NCBI GenBank assembly: GCA_026419785.1
Contig: JAODTK010005742.1
Location: 62,001 to 126,000 of the forward strand
From: Sclerodactyla briareus
Lineage: Eukaryota > Echinodermata > Holothuroidea > Dendrochirotida > Sclerodactylidae
Length of the DNA: 64,000 nt
Reading direction: 5' to 3'
Shown here: positions 57,363-64,000 of the stretch, piece after piece
Layout of the letters: every line of letters starts with the position of its first letter
Numbering within the stretch: the stretch's first letter is position 1
Notes under the pieces: model-generated
The model's input: only the letters and a program-made list of their open reading frames with translations
Told to the model about the DNA's origin: nothing
Databases searched by the model: none
Translations under genes and position numbers: made by a program

Positions 57363-57560
57363 AACTCCTTTGGCCTTCCTAACTCCTTTGGCCTTCCTAA
57401 CTCCTTTGGCCTTCCTAACTCCTTTGGCCTTCCTAACTCCTTTGGCCTTCCTAACTCCTTTGGCCTTCCTAACTCCTTTGGCCTTCCTCATTTCTATGGC
57501 CTTCCTAACTCCTTTGGCCTTCCTCATTTCTATGGCCTTCTTACTCCGTGGCCTTTCCTA
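57363..57560 (+). repeat. 18-bp minisatellite in a TTI1 intron
   Basis: About ten head-to-tail copies of AACTCCTTTGGCCTTCCT with a few variants (CTCATTTCTATGGCCTTC) toward the right. Because the period is a multiple of three it reads as a repeated LTPLAF frame, which is not a gene. Confidence 0.95.
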
Positions 57561-57792
57561 ACTACTTTGGTCTCCCTCATTCCTTGGCCTCATGGGTGAC
57601 TACCTTCTGTCCCACCATGAATCCTATCTCTTCATTCAGCATTTCCCCTATTGATTTCTTTTGTCCTGTTTTAAGTTTGTTGAAGTGTTTGGAGGCTTCT
57701 TGCATTAGACGTTCTATCAAGTTTTCATTATCAATTTTATTATACTTATATTGATTTTAATTTGACAATTCCTCACCCCAGTAATCTTTCAG

Positions 57793-57989
57793 ACAGTGTT
57801 GGTAGCCTCCTTGCTCAGGTGGGCTTGCTGGCTGATGACTGGCCGCGGTTGCAGATGCCAGTCGTGGAGCCTGGGATGAGTTCAAGCGGACACACATGGA
57901 TCAAGACGACCACAAACTGGTTAGAGATTCTAGAAAAAGAGAGCCTTCCACAGTCCATGACTCTATGCCCAGACGGTTGAGGTCAACTG
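57793..57989 (+). CDS. TTI1: TTI1 exon whose 3' end seeded the downstream minisatellite
   Basis: The acceptor gtaatctttcag opens 197 nt encoding GSLLAQVGLLADDWPRLQMP, then NWLEILEKESLPQSMT, matching in order the L-L-K-A-L-V-G-L-V-N-D-E-S-P-E-I-Q and A-D-I-L-S-E-S-L-H-S-L-A-T segments of vertebrate TTI1. A missing base near 57,967 then shifts the frame to MPRRLRST. The exon ends in phase 1 at ACTG/GTAGGT. Its final G joins ATGATGAA of the next exon to give RST-D-DEQK, as in the vertebrate L-P-R-L-M-N-S-Q-D-D. One base also seems missing or extra at the junction with the preceding exon. The donor and the last ~33 nt are repeated about 29 times downstream. Confidence 0.87.
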
Positions 57990-59245
57990 GTAGGTAAATG
58001 ACTGCCCGCCCAGGCTGATGACGGTCAACGGTTAGGGTACATGACTGTCTGCCCAGATGATGAGGTAAATGGGGTGTACGGGTACCATGAATGCCCGCCC
58101 AGGTATGGGGTCAAAAACTGGTAGGTATTGTGATGCACTGCACACAGAATGAGAGGGCAATTGGTAGGGTACATGACCTGCCCTGCCTAGATCTGATGAG
58201 GTAACTGTACGGTACCATGACTGACCCTGCCCAGGGGATGTGGTCAAATCGGTAGGGTACCATGATGCCCTGCACGACTGATGATGGCAACTGGTAGGTG
58301 CCATGACTGCCCGGACCAGGTGATGAGGTCAAATGGTTAGGACCCTGACTGCCTGCCCAGGCTGATGAGGTCAACTGGTGGGTACCATGAAGCACTGCCA
58401 AGACTCTGGGGTTCAACTGGTATGGTACCATGACTGCCCTGCCCAGGCTGCTTGAGGTCAATCGGTAGGGACCATGACTGCCCTGCCCAGGCTGATGAGG
58501 TCAAACTGGTGGGTACCATGCAAAGCCCTGCCAGACTCATCGGGGGTCAACTGGTAGGTACCATGAATGCCCTGCCAGCCTGATGAGGTCAACTGGTAGG
58601 TACCATATGCCCTGCCCCAGACTATGAGGGAAACTGGTAGTACCATGAAAGCCCTGCCCAGGACTCATGGGGTTCAAAATGCGTAGGTACATGACTTCCC
58701 TGCCCAGGCTGATGAGGTCAACTTGTACCGGTACCATGACTGCCTGCCCAGGCTGATTGAGGTTCAACTGGGGGTACCATGAAAAAGCCTCCTGCCCAGA
58801 TCATGGGGTCAACTGGTAGGTACCATGATTGCCCTGACAAGGATGAGAGGTCACTGGTACAGGTACCATGGACGAACCTGCCCAGACTCATGAGTGTTAT
58901 TAAACTGGTAGGTTACCTGACAGCCCTGCCCCAGATCATGGGGTCAACTGGTAGGTACCATGATGCCCTGCCCAGGTTGATGAGGTCAAATGGTAGTTAC
59001 CATGACGCCCCTGGCCCAGGCGGATGAGGTCAACTGGGAGGCCCCATGACAGCCCTGGCGACTCATGGGGGTCAACCTGGTAGGTGGTACATGACTGCCT
59101 GCCCAGGCTGATGACGGTCAAAATGGTAGGGCGTCCATGATGCCGCCCAGATCATGAGGGAAACTGGTAGTACCATGGCCAGCCCTGCCCAGGACTCATG
59201 AGGTCAACGGGTAGGTACCATGACGCCCTGCACAGGGCTCATTAG
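57955..59245 (+). repeat. 43-bp minisatellite derived from the TTI1 exon end and its splice donor
   Basis: Roughly 29 head-to-tail units with consensus, in pieces, ATGACTGCCCTGCCCAGGCT, GATGAGGTCAACTG and GTAGGTACC. The first unit is the exon 3' end with its donor (57,955-57,995). Two unit types are seen: type A as above, and type B with CCCAGACTCATGGGGTCAAC and ATGAAAGCC. Both translate, before the donor, to M-(T/K)-A-L-P-R-L-M-(R/G)-S-T, the TTI1 motif. Each unit keeps ACTG/GTAGGT or a close variant. Single-base gaps are frequent. Antisense frames of 60-116 codons over the array are artefacts of the repeat. Confidence 0.93.
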
Positions 59246-60278
59246 GTGCAATTCTATAAATTCTGAGTTTTGAGTGGATTTTCCAGACTCCTGTGGAAAA
59301 AATGAATTTTAATTCAGACGTTTAAAGTACTATGCGTATGGGTTGTGCTCGGTTATATATTTGGTATCGTGTCAAACTTTGGTGCTGAACAAAACATGTT
59401 TTGCCCATTGAATTCTGAAGTGTTAAGTGATCTCAGAAAATTTAAATTTAAATAGTTGTTCAACAATTTGTTGTAAACACTCTGGTCAAAGAGCAAATCC
59501 AGACAGGATAACAATATTGACTCAGGAGAATTGAGTAGGGCAAGGAAGCAGGAGTCTAAGGACATTCTGCGACTGGGATACAACCTACATTCTTGGATAT
59601 CACAGGTTACTTCAGAATCCATGGAATGGGGATAGACATTTCCTAGAATGCTATTCCGGAGATACTCATAGGAATGCATTTGGTTTCGTAGCACTGTAAA
59701 TGTGTTTAGATGAGTCTAAGGTTGTGGGTATACAACCAGTATTAATTTTTCAACTGTCTGTGGGAAGATGTCTTGGGGGTGAGTGGAGTTTGCAGTTTAT
59801 GTTCTGTGGGGTGAAGAAGGGAACACGGTCTGCGGTTGCATATTTTGTATGTGGAGGCTCTAACTCCTGGAAGAGTCATGGAATTGAGCCAAAAGGGGAC
59901 AGACACGGAAGATTGATTGCGATGATGCTTGTGTCGTGCTGAAGTGGTTGTGGACCCTGAACTAAAGCATCTCAACATGTAAAGCCAAATGGGAGCAACC
60001 AAGCCTGCTTCCCAGTGTTTCTCTTTTTACAGAATAATGTGGCCTAAGCAACAATATGGTGTAGAAGGAAAAGTTGCTAATGTCACATCCTGGATTTCAT
60101 CATGGAAAAATCATAGAAATTTTCGAATTTCAATCTCTTGATTGCTGGAACATGATTAGTTAATATGTATGGTTAATGTGGACAATGGCAAGTATAATGA
60201 TAATTCCTTTTCCGAATCCTTTCGATCCAGATGGAAAAATTGTATCTAATTACCAAAAATATCTCCTTTTTTCATCAG
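59246..60278 (+). other. TTI1 intron, unannotated remainder
   Basis: No TTI1 coding sequence. A minus frame of 113 codons (59,353-59,694; includes SPESILLSCLDLLFDQSVYN) has natural-looking composition but no motif that I recognise. It may be an old antisense retroelement or chance. The intron ends in a pyrimidine-rich acceptor at 60,278. Confidence 0.4.
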
Positions 60279-60335
60279 ATGATGAACAGAAACTTTCCAC
60301 ACTGAATCTTGTTCAGGGGTATTTGACATTGCTAG
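60279..60335 (+). CDS. TTI1: TTI1 57-nt exon
   Basis: Acceptor ctccttttttcatcag and donor GCTAG/GTAAGC. In phase, AT joins the preceding G to give Asp and the exon reads DEQKLSTLNLVQGYLTLL with a final G. This aligns without gaps to vertebrate D-D-Q-G-K-F-S-T-L-S-L-L-L-G-Y-L-K-L-L. Both junctions are phase-perfect with the neighbouring exons. No frameshift is present in this short exon. The upstream sequence is open in the same frame, but the clean splice site argues for the short form. Confidence 0.9.
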
Positions 60336-62027
60336 GTAAGCAATCATTCATGTTAAAAAAAAAAACCTTAATAGGTTTATGCTTATTTTTCTTTGCACGC
60401 TGCAAGCAAGACATTGCGAAAGGATTTAACCTTTGCACCCTTCCTATTCCAATTCTTATCATACTAAAAGTATGGTGAATGCAGTCGAAGCATCTTTATT
60501 CTACTGGATTCGATTAGGCAAGGCAGGAAATGAACTGGAGCATTGTAGTTGTATTAAGGACAATACCATGATGAACATAATTTTCTTCCCCACACTTCCC
60601 ACCTAGAGTATATATTTCTCCATGTTAAAGAACATCTGGCTGAGGGCGCCTGTAGGCATTTGTGTACAGTATTCTCCCAACTGGGGAGAGGGGGTTGGGA
60701 AACACTGCTCTTATGCTGATGCCTGCAATATTTTTTTACCTTTCATTACAGAACTGCATTTCATGCTGATAACATACTGTAGAAAACACACATTTTGATG
60801 CACCTTGGGAAAAATGAGCTACAATCCTCACAAATATCGAGTGAAAGACAAAGATACAAAAAACCCATATTCCAGAAAGTTCATTCACCTTCCTCAAGGT
60901 GGCAACAACATGTTGAAGTTGAAGGGGGTGGGGTAGAGGAATTGTTGGGGTCCCAAGCAGTAATGTACAACTGCATGTGTGTGAGAAATTTGTTATGTAC
61001 TGGGTCTCTGTGCTTCGTGATTGTCCACTGTGATGTGCTCTTGTGCTGTGCAATTGTCTGCTGTTCTTTGCTGTGCATAGAGTGCTGTACATCAGTAATG
61101 GGTTAGAAAAGGCAGGATGGTGTCTCTCAGCCGATCAACCAACTCGTAGTGACCACTTGTGGGGAAAACTAGCCTGAAGGTGATAACCCTCATATACTAG
61201 ATTGATGCTGTTATGTAGAATGTGGAGCTAGACAATACAACATGTATTTGTAACACTGCTATGTCTTGGTGTGAGGCTTGTATAACTGACTTTCGACATG
61301 ATCTACCTCTAGCCTAGACAGAAAAATTCCCCCCACACCTGTGCTGTTATTACATACAAACACACTGACATTTCTCACATCCGTGTTACTCTACCTAAAA
61401 TTTGTCTCTGCAGCTTCCCTGCAATATAGTAAGTAGTAGTAAAATAGTATATATGTTGGAATAACAAAAACTCACACACTGATACAGAGTTACACATATT
61501 TTATTCATTTTTATTTCAAATGGGTTGCTCGGTTAGCATGTAGCTGATCTTCTCTGAGGCCCTAATACAAGGACTATACTGCACAAACGATAAAACAATG
61601 AAATATGGCATATAAAGAGATCAGTAGAATAGACACATGGTAAATGAATGTTCAAAACTTTGAATGAAACAAAACAAGACATGACTTTGAATTGGAACTT
61701 GTTTAAGAAGAGAATAATTGTAAGCTGAATGTTTGAAGATTGGCAACGACTTGGCATACTTGCATTCTACAGGTGGACTCTTCCACTCCTTAACGGCAAT
61801 GTATGAAAATCTATGCCTATTATACATACAAATGTTACTGCTTGTCCTTTCAGTGCAGCTTGCACAGGGACATTTTCTCTCTTCAGATAGTCACATGCAT
61901 TTCCCTGCCATTGCTTCTCCAGTTAACTTAGCTCATGGCTCCAAATAGCTATGACTGTGCACATCTGTTACCAGTTATTCTAGCATTAATCTGCAAAACT
62001 AAGGAATATGTTGCCTTCTCCATGCAG
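60336..62027 (+). other. TTI1 intron
   Basis: About 1.7 kb of non-coding sequence that contains an antisense LINE fragment (61,620-61,830). No further exon is needed: the flanking exons join G|GT to give Gly with continuous protein similarity. Confidence 0.6.
61620..61830 (-). mobile_element. LINE C-terminal fragment, antisense in a TTI1 intron
   Basis: The minus frame reads HRFSYIAVKEWKSPPVECKY followed by AKSLPIFKHS, matching the F-S-(Y)-x-A-x-x-x-W-N-S-L-P and S-x-x-x-F-K block near the C-terminus of CR1/L2-like and related LINE proteins. It is about 60 codons long, with no tail identified. Confidence 0.6.
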
Positions 62028-62156
62028 GTCCAAGAATGAACCAGTTTCTGAGGACCAGCAGTCATCTCCACAAACTGTCGATGGGGCTACTGCAGGTCAT
62101 TGAGTTCGATGTAAAGGAGCACTTCCTGCTGGAGGAAGCAACGCAAACTCAGCCAG
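62028..62156 (+). CDS. TTI1: TTI1 129-nt exon
   Basis: Acceptor ttgccttctccatgcag and donor CCAG/GTGTGT. The frame PRMNQFLRTSSHLHKLSMGL and then LQVIEFDVKEHFLLEEA is open throughout. It matches vertebrate [29 protein letters not shown] with the same phase at the left junction (G|GT). The tail after EFDVKEH diverges, as expected in this variable part of the protein. The following conserved TTI1 segment (R-I-Q-R-R-Y-F-R-F-F-T) is not seen before the window ends, so the gene continues to the right. Confidence 0.92.
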
Positions 62157-62192
62157 GTGTGTAATAGTATGCTGCTGCTGAAGACTCTCAAG

Positions 62193-62588
62193 CCATGGTT
62201 TCCCAAACCTGGGGTCGTGAATCATTCTTGTGGGGTCGCAGGCTTGTTTCAAAGTTGTTGTTTTTCCGAGGGTACCCAAAATTCACCCGAATTTGAACAT
62301 TCGCAGTCCAAATCCTACAAATTTCACCCTGCAACCTCATATTCAATGTTTATTAGCGGCTGTTCTAGCGTTCCTCCTGAGTGAAGCTGGCGTTATTTGC
62401 TCAATCATCGCTGGCCACCCTGCTTCGGTATATTCACTATATTGTTTTCACATACAACTACAGTACTGTACTACAGGTAAGTGAATGCCTGCACATCTTC
62501 ATTATTCCGAGACACAAACTTGGGGTCGCGCTCGGAATGGCGCTACATGAAATGGGGTCCCCGCCTCGATAAGTTTGGGAACCACTGG
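62193..62588. mobile_element. hAT-type MITE, about 396 bp
   Basis: The ends are CCATGGTTTCCCAAACCTGG on the left and the complement of CCAGTGGTTCCCAAACTTAT on the right, the CAGTGGTT(C)CCAAACTT terminus of hAT/Charlie-type elements. Inside, GGGGTCGTG and GGGGTCGCG repeat near the two ends. The flanks CTCTCAAG and GTCTAAGC are compatible with an eroded 8-bp duplication. It begins 36 bp after the TTI1 exon donor. No coding capacity. Confidence 0.8.
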
Positions 62589-64000
62589 TCTAAGCGATGG
62601 GTGAGAGAATGGGGGGATGTGGCATGACACTGTTTCCCAAAAGATTACTGTGTGCAAAATTTATCAGATATTAGGGGAGGGGTGGATATGCCCCCCTGAC
62701 CCTTGCCCCAGGATTGCTGCTCATGGCTGATAGCAACATTTTCATTTTTATGATCCAATACAGTCCAGTCACTGGATCGTGAACCATTGTTGCCTGTCAG
62801 GTTTTGGTTATAGAATCCCAGAAGGGACTATAGACCTCCTCCACGTTGAGTTATTGTATATTGTAACATGTATTGAGTTGCTCGTTTGTGGAAATGAATA
62901 AACTGAAACCGAAACTAATGGGGGAAATGGAGTGAGGAGGGAGGGGGGTGGGTGGTGACAATAATCATATTGCCTCTTGATCATTGACTCTCCTATCGTT
63001 GACCCCCCTCCCCCCTCCCTATCATTTCTTGCTGCACTAACATAGGGCTTCGGTGGAGCCTTCATTATACAATGGTTACTGTGCTTTTGATAGCCGTACA
63101 GCTCCATCAGGACATGAGGTAATGCATGACCTCATTGCAAAAGGTCGTGGGAGGGGGGGGCTCCGAGTGTCAGCATGCACATAACAAGATATTGTTACCT
63201 GCTTCAGTCTCTCATGCTGTCCAGTGTCCATACCTGGGCTAGCTTTCAGGGCACATGAAGCTAATTTGTTAGGCTGTGCAGGGGAAAATATTAATGTTAG
63301 GCTAAGCCAAAATCATTCCAATATAACATTGAGGAGGGAGTGTTGTACAGCACCTTTTTGACACAGTGACACATTATTTCTTTTCAGAGGATTCAAGTTC
63401 CAACCTAGAATGACTGGCTTCCTGGATTACTCTGCCATCATGACAATCAGTCTATATCATCATATTTGTTTCTATATCATCTGTTTTCCATCAAACATAT
63501 ATACATAAGCTACCATCTTCCGAACACCAACAAAGTTGCAATCTATAACAAATCCTTCCAGACAACCTCATTCCAAGCTGCAAGGTTCATAAATCACCTG
63601 GTGTTAAATTCGCATGTGTGCCCTGGGAAAGCTCAGCGAGTCGTCCAAATTATAGCTCGACCAGTGAATTGAAATCTGGAGTCAAAGGGTTTTATACTAA
63701 CGATTTGAGTATAATCAGTTGTGTGCATACTGATACCTGAAGCCTATTTATACCATCAGAGGGAGCCAGGCATATTATTTGTATCAAAGGGTCAATCACT
63801 TGTTAGGAGTTGAGGGATGGAGAGGGGGGTCCAAAGCAGTAAAAAAACAGTTTGTGCATGCCAAAAACATAACTTGCAGGTGTCTTTACAACAAAACCAA
63901 GGGGTGGGGGGGGAATCACCACCCCAGTCTCTTTTGATGTGGATGTCATAATAGTTGTCAATCGTCATTGCAATTATGGGTTTGTTTCATTTCTGTATTC
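62589..64000. other. Probable TTI1 intron, unannotated
   Basis: No exon is supported. An acceptor at about 63,387 (atttcttttcag) is followed by AGGATTCAAGTTCC, whose reading RIQV hits the first residues expected for the next TTI1 segment but then fails. G-rich and C-rich runs occur at 62,935-63,020. Confidence 0.4.

Noticed and set aside
57370..57561. LTPLAF repeat protein
   Set aside because: The 18-bp minisatellite lies in a TTI1 intron. Frame openness follows from the period being divisible by three.
58032..59121. Overlapping minus-strand frames of 60-116 codons
   Set aside because: All lie in the 43-bp minisatellite and repeat the same peptide phrase. They are the antisense of TTI1-derived repeat units.

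Overview
The window is eukaryotic nuclear DNA. It has no long open reading frames, but it has small exons bounded by AG/GT splice signals, many decayed non-LTR retrotransposons (RTE-like and CR1/L2-like), hAT-type DNA elements, microsatellites and minisatellites. Frequent TAGGCCTA-type words, CR1/RTE/hAT content and a dispersed module of about 140 bp suggest a marine invertebrate, perhaps a non-vertebrate deuterostome (echinoderm, hemichordate or cephalochordate). That placement is an inference from general sequence feel, not a proof. Single-base indels are common: exons change frame and restore it, and tandem copies differ mostly by one-base gaps. This looks like residual long-read error, so exon frames must be read with tolerance.

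Layout. 1-11 kb: a possible minus-strand gene (exon candidates at 7.6, 6.4, 6.2 and 2.0 kb with compatible phases) containing a minus-strand RTE-like LINE (4.6-5.3 kb) in an intron. 11.0-16.7 kb: a GC-rich island opening with a foldback inverted repeat, built of several layers of tandem repeats, and ending abruptly in AT-rich tandem repeats. 17.7-18.5 kb: a phase-compatible pair of plus-strand exons of unknown family, followed by a tiny foldback element with 9-bp target duplications. 19.7-23.7 kb: the 3' half of a LINE split by a 2,067-bp hAT element with a perfect 8-bp target-site duplication. 25-40 kb: two opposite-orientation copies of another hAT-like element. One has a LINE 3' end inserted in it, and the other is itself inserted in a LINE. 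40-51.6 kb: GC-rich modules, minisatellites and a 2.24-kb tandem duplication.

The one gene identified with confidence is TTI1 (TELO2-interacting protein 1) on the plus strand at about 52.5-62.2 kb. Exon junction phases fit across five exons, and the translated order follows the middle of the known protein. TTI1 works with TELO2 and TTI2 (the TTT complex) and HSP90 in maturation of PIKK kinases such as mTOR, ATM and ATR. The N- and C-terminal exons were not found here.

The most unusual feature lies inside TTI1. An intronic minisatellite of about 1.27 kb, 43 bp per unit, is an amplified copy of the 3' end of one TTI1 exon together with its 5' splice site. About 29 potential splice donors therefore follow the true one, and each unit still encodes the conserved LPRLM peptide of the exon.
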